Of a stretch of 33,241 nt of DNA, positions 7,907 through 15,922 are shown one piece after another; the first letter of the stretch is position 1; each line of letters starts with the position of its first letter. This stretch comes from Nocardia pneumoniae NBRC 100136 (GTDB lineage Bacteria; Actinomycetota; Actinomycetes; Mycobacteriales; Mycobacteriaceae). The position numbers and the translations under genes were made by a program. The notes beneath the pieces are model-generated. The model did no database searches. It was not told where the DNA came from and was given only the letters and a program-made list of their open reading frames with translations. Where the stretch lies: contig NZ_BAGF01000144.1 of the NCBI RefSeq assembly GCF_000308755.1, positions 1 to 33,241 on the forward strand, in the 5' to 3' direction.

Positions 7907-9151
7907 TCACCGCCTTCCCGCTGTCACCGCCTCCGGGACGGAGGGTGTGGCCACCGGCCACATCCGTGCGGCCGCCGTTGCCGCAAGTGTAGCCACTGCG
8001 GCGAGGGCTATCGCGGCAGTCGGCTGGCCCGCCGTGGCACCGATCCATCCGGCGAGCGGGTAGGTGAGCAGGAAGCAGGCGTGCGACAGGGAGAACTGGG
8101 CCGCGAACACCGCGGTCCGTATTTCGGGCGTCGTTTGCGCGCGGAGCAGGCGGGCGGACAAAGTGTTGATCATCGAGGTGCCCGCGCCGAGGGTGACCCA
8201 CGCAATGGACAGCATCGTCCAACCCAGCGTGGGCGACGGGGTCGACACCGCGATCACGGCGGCTCCGGCCAATCCGATGGGCAGCAGCGCACAACCGGTG
8301 AGCATCACCGTGCGGTCGGGAATTCGGGTCAGTAAGCGCGGCATCGCCAGTGCTACCACCATCGATCCGCCCCCGTAGCAGCCGAGTGCGATCGCTACGC
8401 CGCTGTCCGATCCGCCGAGCAGATCCCGGACGTAAACGACGGTATTCACCACCACCAGCGCCGTCGCGGCGGCGACGGCCAGATTCATCGCCGACAATCC
8501 GCGCAGGACCGGCCGGTCGCCCATGTACTGCGCGCCGCGGGTGATTCGCCGCCGCAGTGGCGCCGAGCGATCCGTCGGCACCAGGCGGGGCAGCGCCGTA
8601 CGCACCACCAGCATCGCCGAGGTGACGAACCCTGCCGCGGTGCCCACGAACAGCAGGTTGTAGCTGATCACGGTCAGCAGCGCTGCTGCGAGCACCGGGC
8701 TCAGCAAGGACTCCAGGTCATAGGCCAACCGCGACAGCGACAAACCGCGCGTGTAGTCGTCCTCGTCCTCGAGCACCGACGGGATGACCGCCTGGAACGC
8801 CGGAGTGAAGGTGGCCGACGCGCTTTGCAGCGCGAAGATCAGCAGATAGATCTGCCATATGTCGGTGACAAATGGCAGTGTCAGCGCGATCGCAGCGCGA
8901 ACCGCATCGGCCGAAACCAGCAGCACTCGACGTGGAATGCGATCGGTGACCGCCGAAACGACCGGTGCCACAAACACATACGCGATCATCTTGATCGCCA
9001 ATGCGGTCCCGAGTACCGCACCCGCGTCGCTGCCGGCCAGTTGGTAGGCCAGCAACCCCAGCGCCACGGTCAGCAGGCCGGTGCCGACCAGAGCCACCGC
9101 TTGTGCGGTGAACAGTCTGCGGAACTGGGGGTGCCGCAAAACCTCGATCAC
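7907..9151 (-). CDS. Major facilitator superfamily transporter
   Basis: The product is 414 aa from the GTG at 9151, chosen because GGAGG lies five bases upstream (9161-9157) and MIEVLRHPQFRRLF is a standard N-terminus of this MFS type. Twelve hydrophobic segments can be traced, with the conserved loop between helices 2 and 3 seen as PVVSAVTDRIPRRVLL. It resembles the MFS_3/enterobactin-exporter-like branch often paired with ArsR regulators. It is probably a proton-driven exporter in the plasma membrane with unknown cargo. It is first in a likely three-gene unit with arsR and an esterase. Confidence 0.85.
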   Translation of the reverse strand: MIEVLRHPQFRRLFTAQAVALVGTGLLTVALGLLAYQLAGSDAGAVLGTALAIKMIAYVFVAPVVSAVTDRIPRRVLLVSADAVRAAIALTLPFVTDIWQIYLLIFALQSASATFTPAFQAVIPSVLEDEDDYTRGLSLSRLAYDLESLLSPVLAAALLTVISYNLLFVGTAAGFVTSAMLVVRTALPRLVPTDRSAPLRRRITRGAQYMGDRPVLRGLSAMNLAVAAATALVVVNTVVYVRDLLGGSDSGVAIALGCYGGGSMVVALAMPRLLTRIPDRTVMLTGCALLPIGLAGAAVIAVSTPSPTLGWTMLSIAWVTLGAGTSMINTLSARLLRAQTTPEIRTAVFAAQFSLSHACFLLTYPLAGWIGATAGQPTAAIALAAVATLAATAAARMWPVATPSVPEAVTAGRR

Positions 9152-9255
9152 ATCGACCTCCAGCCTGGTCACGCCTGCAGGGCCTACATTAAGCCAATAT
9201 GTGCGCAATTGCGAACTTGAAGGTCAGACGTATGCGACTTTGTCCGGCCGGAGGG

Positions 9256-9450
9256 CTACTGAAGTGAGCGATTCCGCAGAATTCGGCGTCCGCCGAGGAT
9301 TGCCGCGAGTACGTGAACAGCCAAGCCCAGCACCGCTAGGACGAGCCCGATCATGGTGCCCAGCCATAGGTGCAGAAACAAGCCGACGATGATCACGGGG
9401 AGGAGAATGTGCCGCTTCCACCACGCCGTGTTCCGATGTCCGACGTTCAT
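9256..9450 (-). CDS. Small two-helix membrane protein
   Basis: The frame encodes 64 residues with two hydrophobic helices (ILLPVIIVGLFLHLWLG and MIGLVLAVLGLAVHVLAAIL), a basic stretch between the N-terminus and helix 1, and an Arg-rich tail. Its ATG overlaps the TGA of the methyltransferase gene (ATGA at 9450-9447), which supports translation by coupling. I do not recognise the family. Its position suggests a function linked to the methyltransferase, perhaps membrane localisation, under the control of the neighbouring TetR protein. Confidence 0.6.
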   Translation of the reverse strand: MNVGHRNTAWWKRHILLPVIIVGLFLHLWLGTMIGLVLAVLGLAVHVLAAILGGRRILRNRSLQ

Positions 9451-10109
9451 CGGGCGGCAGCCCCCGGCTTCACGGCGGTCACGTATCGAATCCATGGACG
9501 CAGATCGCCCGAGTGGATCTCCTCGAATCCGGCGTCGGCGACCATGGGCCCGAGCAGTTCGATCGGATTGTCCCGCATGGCCGGGCCGGTCAGCGCTCCG
9601 ATGACATGGATGCCGATCGGAGTCGTCGGTGGGCGGAACTCGCCGATCAGCAACCGACCGCCAGGGCGCAGCACCCGATACATTTCGCCCACCGCCGTGG
9701 CGCGCACGTCCTCCGGCAGATGATGGAGCATCAGGCAATTGGCTACCACATCGATCGAATCATCCTCGCAGGGAAGGGATTCGGCGATGCCCACGGTGTA
9801 GGAGCAGTTGGGCGCCTTGGTCAGCGCGCGTGCTCGACCGAGCGCGGCGGCCGACGGCTCGACGCCGAGTACCGTGCCCGATTCGGCGCGGGCGGCCAAT
9901 CGCCGCGTCAGGTATCCGGTGCCACAACCCACATCGAGTACGCGATCACCCGGCCTTACGCCACTGAGTTCCGCGAGGCGCTTGTACACGTGGTCGCGGC
10001 GTCCGCCGAAGAATATGGCCCCGAACAGGTCATAGCCTCGGCCGTGGTCGATGGTGAATCCGGCGGAGTCCGGGTGGGGTGTGCGGTGCAGCAAGTGTCC
10101 GATGTTCAC
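9447..10109 (-). CDS. Class I SAM-dependent methyltransferase (UbiE/Methyltransf_11-like)
   Basis: The product is 220 aa from the GTG at 10109, with a GAGGAG ribosome binding site 7 bases upstream. It has motif I VLDVGCGTGYLTR, an acidic loop after beta-2 (GVEPSAAAL), and the later motifs SIDVVANCLMLHHLPE and EMYRVLRPGGRLLIGE. The substrate is unknown; the shape is that of small-molecule C- or O-methyltransferases. It is transcribed divergently from the TetR gene at 10198, and both share an intergenic region with two palindromic sites, so repression by that TetR is very likely. Confidence 0.85.
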   Translation of the reverse strand: MNIGHLLHRTPHPDSAGFTIDHGRGYDLFGAIFFGGRRDHVYKRLAELSGVRPGDRVLDVGCGTGYLTRRLAARAESGTVLGVEPSAAALGRARALTKAPNCSYTVGIAESLPCEDDSIDVVANCLMLHHLPEDVRATAVGEMYRVLRPGGRLLIGEFRPPTTPIGIHVIGALTGPAMRDNPIELLGPMVADAGFEEIHSGDLRPWIRYVTAVKPGAAAR

Positions 10110-10122
10110 GGGCTTTCTCCTC

Positions 10123-10142
10123 AACTTAGTGACGACTAAGAT
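10123..10142. promoter_or_regulatory. TetR operator candidate 1 (imperfect palindrome)
   Basis: AACTTAGT-GACG-ACTAAGAT is a palindrome with one mismatch in eight pairs. It lies just upstream of the methyltransferase ribosome binding site, and its consensus is shared with the perfect site at 10150-10169. Confidence 0.75.
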
Positions 10143-10149
10143 AGCCGCT

Positions 10150-10169
10150 AACTTAGTCTTCACTAAGTT
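10150..10169. promoter_or_regulatory. TetR operator candidate 2 (perfect palindrome)
   Basis: AACTTAGT-CTTC-ACTAAGTT is a perfect 8-bp inverted repeat with a 4-bp spacer. Its centre is 27 bp from that of site 1. The pair fills the space between the divergent methyltransferase and tetR genes, the expected layout for autorepression plus control of the neighbour. Confidence 0.8.
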
Positions 10170-10197
10170 GAATGGCAAGGGTGGATACGATGGCGCT

Positions 10198-10836
10198 ATG
10201 GCTCGGGCATCTTCTTCGGCGAACATGGATCGGCGACGGACGCGATTGAGTGCCGCCGATCGGCGGGCGCGGATCATCGAGGCCGCGACGACGGTCTTCG
10301 CCGAGTCCGGCTATCAACGCAGCACGATGGCCCAGATCGCCGCCAGGGTAGGCGTCACCGAGCCGGTGCTGTTCCAGAATTTCGGATCGAAGGTCGGGCT
10401 CTACAGCGCGGTAGTGGAGCACGCCGCGACGCGGATGTGCACGATGATGCGGACATACGCGACCGAGGCGGAGTCGATCGCCGCGCTACTGGCACACCTG
10501 CTCAGTTCGAGTCACGTCGACGCATTGCACGCGCCGGGCTCGCTCGGGGTGATCTTCGCCGACGCCATGACGCTGTATGCCGAACCGGCGATCGAAGACG
10601 CGGTCCGGCAGCACATGAGCGATCTTGCCGCTGTCCTGGCCGAGGTGGTGGTGCGTGGACAGGAACAAGGCGAGCTGCGCGCCGATCTCGATCCGCACGC
10701 GGCGGCCTGGATGGTGCTGTCGTTCTTGGCCGCGCATCGTTTTCGCGACGCCGTCATGCCCGATCGGCAACGTCTCGAGCAGCACATAGGAGTAATGACG
10801 CTGCGCACACTGCTTTCACCTACTGCGCCGCGATAA
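10198..10836 (+). CDS. TetR/AcrR-family regulator
   Basis: The product is 212 aa from the ATG at 10198; starts further upstream would run through the operators. The N-terminal HTH is clear (RARIIEAATTVFAESGY, then STMAQIAARVGVTEPVLFQNFGSK). The C-terminal domain is helical, and the effector is unknown. It is divergent from the methyltransferase/membrane-protein pair with two AACTTAGT/ACTAAGTT palindromes between them, so it very probably represses both directions and is released by a small hydrophobic ligand. Confidence 0.9.
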   Translation: MARASSSANMDRRRTRLSAADRRARIIEAATTVFAESGYQRSTMAQIAARVGVTEPVLFQNFGSKVGLYSAVVEHAATRMCTMMRTYATEAESIAALLAHLLSSSHVDALHAPGSLGVIFADAMTLYAEPAIEDAVRQHMSDLAAVLAEVVVRGQEQGELRADLDPHAAAWMVLSFLAAHRFRDAVMPDRQRLEQHIGVMTLRTLLSPTAPR

Positions 10837-10989
10837 TTCCGCTCCTTCCCTGTCACACTGTCGCGTGGTGGGCAGTCGTCTCGATAACCGGCGTCGCGTT
10901 TCCATTCCGGACGCACCGTCGCGTAAGTCCTTGTCCTATAGCCGGGAGGCATCGGTTCGCGCAAGGCAGGAGCTATCGCGTGACCTCGA

Positions 10990-10995
10990 TATACT
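10990..10995 (+). promoter_or_regulatory. -10 element of a leaderless promoter (tetR at 11002)
   Basis: TATACT ends seven bases before the GTG start at 11002, so transcription would begin at or next to the start codon. The paralogue at 15298 has the same layout with TATAAT. No convincing -35 hexamer is seen. Confidence 0.5.
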
Positions 10996-11001
10996 TCGCT
11001 G

Positions 11002-11577
11002 GTGCCCAAGCTGTGGAATGACACCATCACCGCGCACCGGCAAGCAGTGCGGGACGCTTTGCTGGACACGACCGCCGCGCTTGTCGCCGAGCATGGGCTC
11101 GCCTCGGTGACCATGACTCAGATCGCCGAGGCGACGGGGATAGGCCGCGCGACGCTCTACAAGTATTTTCCCGACGTGGAGTCGATTCTCTCGGCATGGC
11201 ACGAGCGCCGGATCGTTGCGCATACGGGCCAATTGGCCGAAATCGTCGAGCGCGGAGGCGATATCGAGCAGCGGATCGAACGGGTGCTGACGACCTACGC
11301 TCTGATCGACTACGAGCACCACGCCGGTGAACTCGCACCGCTGCTGCACCAGGGCGGCCATGCGGAGCACGCCGAGCGCCGCTTGCACGACATGGTGCGC
11401 AATCTGCTGGCAGAGGGTGCCGGCGCAGGTGTGGTGCGCATCGATGTCCCCCTCGACGAACTGGCGCGGTACTGCCTGTCGGCGCTGTCGGCAGCGCATA
11501 CGCTGCGGTCGAAGGCCGCCGTGCGCCGACTGGTCCGGGTCACCCGGGCCGGTCTGCGGCCACAGGACGACGACTAG
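11002..11577 (+). CDS. TetR-family regulator, paralogue A
   Basis: The product is 191 aa starting with GTG at 11002 (MPKLWNDTI). The HTH spans about residues 13-60 (SVTMTQIAEATGIGRATLYKYFPDVESIL). It shares its N-terminus and HTH almost completely with the regulator at 15298, and the two genes face the ABC exporter operon from either side: this one converges on the permease gene's end. The promoter looks leaderless. Its target is probably the same type of operator seen at 15235-15251, since the recognition helices are nearly identical, but no matching palindrome is seen directly in front of this gene. Confidence 0.85.
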   Translation: MPKLWNDTITAHRQAVRDALLDTTAALVAEHGLASVTMTQIAEATGIGRATLYKYFPDVESILSAWHERRIVAHTGQLAEIVERGGDIEQRIERVLTTYALIDYEHHAGELAPLLHQGGHAEHAERRLHDMVRNLLAEGAGAGVVRIDVPLDELARYCLSALSAAHTLRSKAAVRRLVRVTRAGLRPQDDD

Positions 11578-11621
11578 TCGACCAGTCGGCGCACAGCGTG
11601 TCGATATCGCGGCGTCGTGTC

Positions 11622-14105
11622 TCACAGGTAGGCGAGTGCCTCGCGGACCGTCACGCGGGAAGCGCGTGACGCGGCCGCTTCGGTGGCCAGCGCGGCGCCG
11701 AGGATCGCGAGTACTGTCCAGATGAGCACGGCGGGCAGCGAGATCCGGAAGGGCAGCGGAGCGGAGAAGAACAGCGTCCCCAGTCCATTGCCCAGGAGCG
11801 CGGTCAGGCCGAGCGCGGGGAGTGCCGCCACCAGGCAACTGGCCAACGCGAGGACGATGCCCTCGGCCACCACAATCCGGCGGACCGTCCGTGGTTGAGC
11901 GCCGATGGCATGCATGACGCCGAATTCGCGGATTCGGTCCAGGATGTTGGCGCTCATGGTGGAGGCCAAACCGATCGTGCCCACGATGCCCATCGCGATG
12001 GCGATGGCCATGATGATCGTCACCAACGGCCCCATGTGCCCGGCGCTGGCCTTGTTGGCCGCGCTGACCGATTGGGAGGCCTTCACCGCGATGCCCGCAT
12101 TCGAGAGAGTCTCGCCTGCCGCGCGGGCCACGGCGCCGCGAGTGTCCTCGTCGTGTCGATCGGTAGCGATGCGCAACAGGTTGACCTGCTGCGGCTTGCC
12201 GAGAGCCGTGGCGAAGCCTTCGGGCGTCGTGTACACGCCGCTGCCGTGCCCGGTTTCCTCCGCGACACCGACGACTTGCCAGCTGGTGAACTTCCCGCCG
12301 ACCGACAGCTGAATGGTGTCGCCTGCGCCGACATCCGGCAGCGTGTTCTTGCGGGTGATCTGGTTGAGCACCACGCCGCCGGTTTCCCCGGGCTGTAGCC
12401 AGCGACCTTCGAGCATCTTCGTCGGGATGGTGAGCATGGTCGCGTCGGCGGGCACGACACGCACGGCCACGCTGCCGTGCCCCTGGTCGGGATAGGTTTT
12501 CGTCAGCGGTACCGCGCCTGGACCGGCGACACCGGTCTGAGCGCCGCCCAATCCCTCGAGTGCGGTGATGCCGGGCACCGGCTGGAGCAGGTCACGCAGC
12601 CGGTCCATGGCATAACCTTCGTCGAGCTGGACCTCGACATCCCAACTGCGCTGCGCTCGCTGCTCCTCGGTCACCGCGTCCACACCGGTACTCAGGGACA
12701 TGCCGGCGACGAAGACGATGCCCGCGGCCGCGAGCAGTCCGACCGACAGCGCGAACCGGGCGGGGCGCCGAATCGTATTGCGCAAAGCCATGATCAGGCC
12801 GCGGTCCAGACGGCGGATGCGGCCGAGACGAGTCATCAAGCCCGCCGCGGCGCTGGGCCGAGCGGTGCCACCGTGGTGGTCGATCGCGGCGCGTACGGTG
12901 ATCCGGCTCGCCTTGACCAGCGGAATCAACGAGATCACGGTCGGCAGACCCAACCCGGCCGCGATGATCACCAGATAGGTCCATGCCGGCGCGGCGAGGC
13001 TCGCGGCCTCGATGCCGAGCATGCCGAGCAGCGAGGCGACCAGCAGCCTGCCGACCCAGATCGAAATCGGCAGCGCGATCAGCGTCGCGACCGCGGCCAC
13101 CAGCAGGATCATGACCAGGTACGCGCGAGCGATCCGGCCGGTTCCGGCGCCGATCGCCTTCATGATGCCGATCTGCGGAATTTGCTGAGTGAACAGGTTA
13201 TTGAGCATATTGGCGACGAGGATGGCGCTGAGCAGCAATGCCGCGCCGCCGCCGGCAAGCAGGGAAAGCAACAGCGAATCGGCTTGCCACTGGTGCGGGT
13301 GGGCATACGGCGGCGGAACCTGCACCTCACGTATCGCCACGCCCTGGTCGCGCAACGCGGTGGCGACCTTGCTCCCCACGGCGATGATGGCATCGCGGTC
13401 GCGGCTGGGTTCGGCCTGTCCCGGGTCCGCGACGACGATCTTCAGTTGGTCGAACAGCATCGGCTGGTCCGGCAGTACGGCCGAGGACACGTAGCCGCGG
13501 CCGCGCTGTTCCTGCGGAGACGGGGACAGGCTGGGGTCGTAGACAGTGCCGGCGACCCGCAGCCGGACCGTGGCTGCGCCGGCGGCCTCGCTGCCGTCGG
13601 CGCGATGGTCTCCGGTCGGCACCGTCAGGGTCACCGTGTCGCCGACCGCGACTCCGAGCATGTTCAGCGAGTCGCTGCCCAGGTAGATCTCCTCCGGCGC
13701 GGGTGGCCATGCGCCCTGCCCCGGGAAGAATTTCGCCATCCGCATCGGATCGTCCGGCGCGGCGACGAAGACCTGCATGGGCATCTCCCGGTACTGATCA
13801 TTGACCAATACCTCGCTGTCGAACTGGGTACGCCCCACTGCCTCGATCACGCCGGGCTGCGTGCGCGCCTGCCGGACATAAGCATCCATCTGCGCGTGGT
13901 CGACGCCTTTGTCGAACAGGATGGTCGCGGAGGCGGGCGCGGTGCTCATGTACGCCGCGCTGGTCTCCCGCCCGGTGGTGGCCCACCCCGCCAGCACGCC
14001 ACCGAAAACCATGAGGCTCACCGTGATCGCGACCACCATCAAAGCCAGCCGCGACCAATTGGCCCGCAGATCCCGCAGGACCTTCACCGCCATCAAACTC
14101 CTCAT
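11622..14105 (-). CDS. ABC transporter permease, FtsX/MacB type (two FtsX repeats)
   Basis: The product is 827 aa. An N-terminal helix (RLALMVVAITVSLMVFGGVLAG) is followed by a large extracytoplasmic domain (about 45-285), an FtsX core of three helices (about 285-415, with ANMLNNLFTQQIPQIGIMKAIGAG), then a second helix, a second extracytoplasmic domain and a second FtsX core (about 695-820, ANILDRIREFGVMHAIGA, ending SRVTVREALAYL). This is the architecture of MacB/LolC-like permeases that use ATP to move peptides or lipids, or to signal across the membrane. Its ATG overlaps the stop of the ATPase gene (ATGA at 14105-14102), so the two form one complex. Confidence 0.9.
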   Translation of the reverse strand: MRSLMAVKVLRDLRANWSRLALMVVAITVSLMVFGGVLAGWATTGRETSAAYMSTAPASATILFDKGVDHAQMDAYVRQARTQPGVIEAVGRTQFDSEVLVNDQYREMPMQVFVAAPDDPMRMAKFFPGQGAWPPAPEEIYLGSDSLNMLGVAVGDTVTLTVPTGDHRADGSEAAGAATVRLRVAGTVYDPSLSPSPQEQRGRGYVSSAVLPDQPMLFDQLKIVVADPGQAEPSRDRDAIIAVGSKVATALRDQGVAIREVQVPPPYAHPHQWQADSLLLSLLAGGGAALLLSAILVANMLNNLFTQQIPQIGIMKAIGAGTGRIARAYLVMILLVAAVATLIALPISIWVGRLLVASLLGMLGIEAASLAAPAWTYLVIIAAGLGLPTVISLIPLVKASRITVRAAIDHHGGTARPSAAAGLMTRLGRIRRLDRGLIMALRNTIRRPARFALSVGLLAAAGIVFVAGMSLSTGVDAVTEEQRAQRSWDVEVQLDEGYAMDRLRDLLQPVPGITALEGLGGAQTGVAGPGAVPLTKTYPDQGHGSVAVRVVPADATMLTIPTKMLEGRWLQPGETGGVVLNQITRKNTLPDVGAGDTIQLSVGGKFTSWQVVGVAEETGHGSGVYTTPEGFATALGKPQQVNLLRIATDRHDEDTRGAVARAAGETLSNAGIAVKASQSVSAANKASAGHMGPLVTIIMAIAIAMGIVGTIGLASTMSANILDRIREFGVMHAIGAQPRTVRRIVVAEGIVLALASCLVAALPALGLTALLGNGLGTLFFSAPLPFRISLPAVLIWTVLAILGAALATEAAASRASRVTVREALAYL

Positions 14106-14800
14106 GCCCGCACCACCACGTCTTCATCGGCCACGATGCGCCCGTCCTGCAGCGTCACCTGGCGGCCGGCCACCGAACGGATGTCGCGCTCGTGGGTGAC
14201 CACGACGATGGTGCGCCCCTCGGAGTTCAGTTCGACGAACAACTCGAGCACCGCGTCGGCGGTGTGCGAGTCCAGGTTTCCGGTCGGCTCGTCGGCCAGT
14301 ATGAGCGGCGGATCGTTGGCCAGCGCACGTGCGATCGCAGCGCGTTGTTGCTGGCCGCCCGACAGGGTGGCGGGCAGCTTGTCGGCTTGCGCGCCGATGC
14401 CGACTCGTTCCAGCAGCGTGCGGGCACGATCGTGCCGTTCCGAGACGGGGATCTTCTTGACGAAATCCATGGCCAGCATGACGTTTTCGGCGACGGTCAG
14501 CGTCGGCAACAGCTGGAAGAACTGGAATACCAGCCCGACATTGGCGCCCCGCCAGGCGGCAAGGCCGGACTCCGACAGTGAGCCCAGGTCCGCGCCTGCG
14601 GCCCGGATCGTGCCCGAGGTGGTCCGGTCGATTCCCGCGAGCATGTTCAGCAGGGTGGTCTTCCCGCTGCCCGAGCGTCCGACGATCGCGACGAACTCCC
14701 CTTCGGGAATCTGCAGGCTGATGTGGTCGACCGCGACGAACTGGCCTCCGGCGACCGGATAGGTCTTGACGACGTCATCGACATCGATTGCGTTGTCCAC
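14102..14800 (-). CDS. ABC transporter ATP-binding protein (MacB/LolD type)
   Basis: The product is 232 aa from the GTG at 14800, with GGGAG six bases upstream. It has Walker A GRSGSGKT, the Q-loop in VGLVFQFFQLLPTLT, the signature LSGGQQQR, Walker B LILADEPTG and the switch His in VVVTHE. It forms the cytoplasmic motor of the permease encoded directly downstream. The length and the sequence around the signature fit the MacB/LolD subfamily that pairs with FtsX-type permeases. Confidence 0.93.
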   Translation of the reverse strand: MDNAIDVDDVVKTYPVAGGQFVAVDHISLQIPEGEFVAIVGRSGSGKTTLLNMLAGIDRTTSGTIRAAGADLGSLSESGLAAWRGANVGLVFQFFQLLPTLTVAENVMLAMDFVKKIPVSERHDRARTLLERVGIGAQADKLPATLSGGQQQRAAIARALANDPPLILADEPTGNLDSHTADAVLELFVELNSEGRTIVVVTHERDIRSVAGRQVTLQDGRIVADEDVVVRA

Positions 14801-14840
14801 TGTTTTCTCCCAGAGCTTTTCGGCGATGTCGGGTGGATGG

Positions 14841-15185
14841 TCAGCCGTGCGCACCGGGCGGCGGGACATGACCGGGCGGCGGGGTAGCGGCGCCGGTCTG
14901 CCCGGAACCATTCGTCGGCGGAGCGATGTTCTGCTGCGACGCACCCGGTACGACAGAGCCGGATGGGTGCACGCCGGGCGGCGGCGAGGTGTGGTGCACA
15001 CCCGCGGGCGGGTTCCCGCCACCGCCGTGCCTACCGGGCCCGTGGCCACCGCTTCCACCGATCGCGAGCATCATCACCACCGCCAGGATCGCCACTACCG
15101 CGACGACGATGCCGGTGATGATCACCCAGCGCGGGATACCGCCGCCTGCGCGGTTTCGAACCGATCGCGAGGGTTGATCACTCAT
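14841..15185 (-). CDS. Small single-pass membrane protein with Pro/Gly/His-rich tail
   Basis: The product is 114 aa from the ATG at 15185, with AGGAG upstream. A short basic N-terminus is followed by a long transmembrane helix (WVIITGIVVAVVAILAVVMMLAI), and then about 65 residues rich in Pro, Gly and His (GGHGPGRHGGGG, PPPGVHPSG, PPPGHVPPPGAHG). The tail is predicted to be disordered and outside the membrane, and its His content could bind metal. It is the first gene of the exporter operon, 40 bases before the ATPase gene, and lies directly behind the palindromic operator, so it is probably an accessory part of the exporter. Confidence 0.75.
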   Translation of the reverse strand: MSDQPSRSVRNRAGGGIPRWVIITGIVVAVVAILAVVMMLAIGGSGGHGPGRHGGGGNPPAGVHHTSPPPGVHPSGSVVPGASQQNIAPPTNGSGQTGAATPPPGHVPPPGAHG

Positions 15186-15234
15186 GTTCGTCTCCTGATC
15201 GAATGCTGTTCTCAAGGTTCGCGATCAGTCTTTT

Positions 15235-15251
15235 ATAGACAGAGTGTCTAT
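15235..15251. promoter_or_regulatory. TetR operator candidate (perfect palindrome)
   Basis: ATAGACA-GAG-TGTCTAT is a perfect 7-bp inverted repeat in the divergent gap between the exporter operon (start 15185) and the tetR at 15298. The right half continues as TGTCTATGTCAAT, which is repeated as TGTCTAAGTCAAT at 17277-17289. Confidence 0.75.
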
Positions 15252-15284
15252 GTCAATACATTCCGTCAGTGGCGTGTCGCTTCG

Positions 15285-15290
15285 TATAAT
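15285..15290 (+). promoter_or_regulatory. -10 element of a leaderless promoter (tetR at 15298)
   Basis: A perfect TATAAT ends seven bases before the ATG at 15298. With the usual 6-8 base distance to the transcription start, the mRNA would begin at the start codon. No Shine-Dalgarno sequence is present. Confidence 0.65.
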
Positions 15291-15297
15291 CTTCGCT

Positions 15298-15894
15298 ATG
15301 CCCAAGCTATGGAACGACACCATCGAGGCTCATCGCCGCGAGGTCCGTGAGGCGATTCTCGACACCACCTGGGGCTTGATGAACGAGCGCGGTTCGACGT
15401 CGGTGACCATGTCGGAGATCGCGGAACGAACCGGGATCGGGCGAGCCACGCTGTACAAGTATTTCGCCGATGTCGAGTCGATCGTGACGGCTTGGCACCA
15501 TCGTCAGATCACCCGGCACGTCGCTTACCTGGCAGACATTCGAGACCACGCAGTCGACCCGTCGCAACGGTTGCGAGCGGTCTTCGGCGCATACGCGCAC
15601 CATCAGTGGCAACGTGCCCAGCATCATCGGCATCAGCCGCACGGCAGCGAGCTGGCGATTCTGTTGCACCGCGCCGACGCGGAGGTCGAGGCCGCGCAAG
15701 GGCAGCTGCACGCGCTGATGTGCGATCTGATCGAGGACGCGGCACGGGCCGGGGAGATTCGCGCCGACGTATCGTGTGCCGAATTGGCCGCCTACAGCCT
15801 GCACGCGCTCTCCGCGGCGGGCTCCCTGCCGGGCTCGGCCGCTGTCGACAGGCTTGTCGCGGTGATTCTCGACGGATTGCGCCCCGCCGTGTGA
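15298..15894 (+). CDS. TetR-family regulator, paralogue B
   Basis: The product is 198 aa from the ATG at 15298 (MPKLWNDTIEAHRREVREA). The HTH is SVTMSEIAERTGIGRATLYKYFADVESIV, nearly identical to paralogue A at 11002; the ligand-binding halves differ more, and this one has a His-rich loop (HHQWQRAQHHRHQPHG, about residues 101-116) not present in A. It is divergent from the exporter operon across a perfect palindrome, so autoregulation and repression of the exporter are likely. The His-rich loop is reminiscent of a metal-responsive site, which is speculative. Confidence 0.88.
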   Translation: MPKLWNDTIEAHRREVREAILDTTWGLMNERGSTSVTMSEIAERTGIGRATLYKYFADVESIVTAWHHRQITRHVAYLADIRDHAVDPSQRLRAVFGAYAHHQWQRAQHHRHQPHGSELAILLHRADAEVEAAQGQLHALMCDLIEDAARAGEIRADVSCAELAAYSLHALSAAGSLPGSAAVDRLVAVILDGLRPAV

Positions 15895-15907
15895 CGTGCG
15901 GCGGGGC
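15881..15907 (+). terminator. GC-rich terminator hairpin after tetR
   Basis: GCCCCGCCG and CGGCGGGGC form a perfect 9-bp stem with a 9-base loop that contains the tetR stop codon. There is no U-tract, as is common in actinobacteria. It sits between convergent genes and could serve both strands. Confidence 0.5.
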
Positions 15908-15922
15908 GTGCCGTAATGAGAG

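Noticed and set aside
12477..14762. Long plus-strand open frame (about 760 codons) opposite the ABC transporter genes
   Set aside because: It is a GC-rich antisense shadow of the permease and ATPase genes; its translation has no family features, whereas the minus strand has clear FtsX and Walker motifs.
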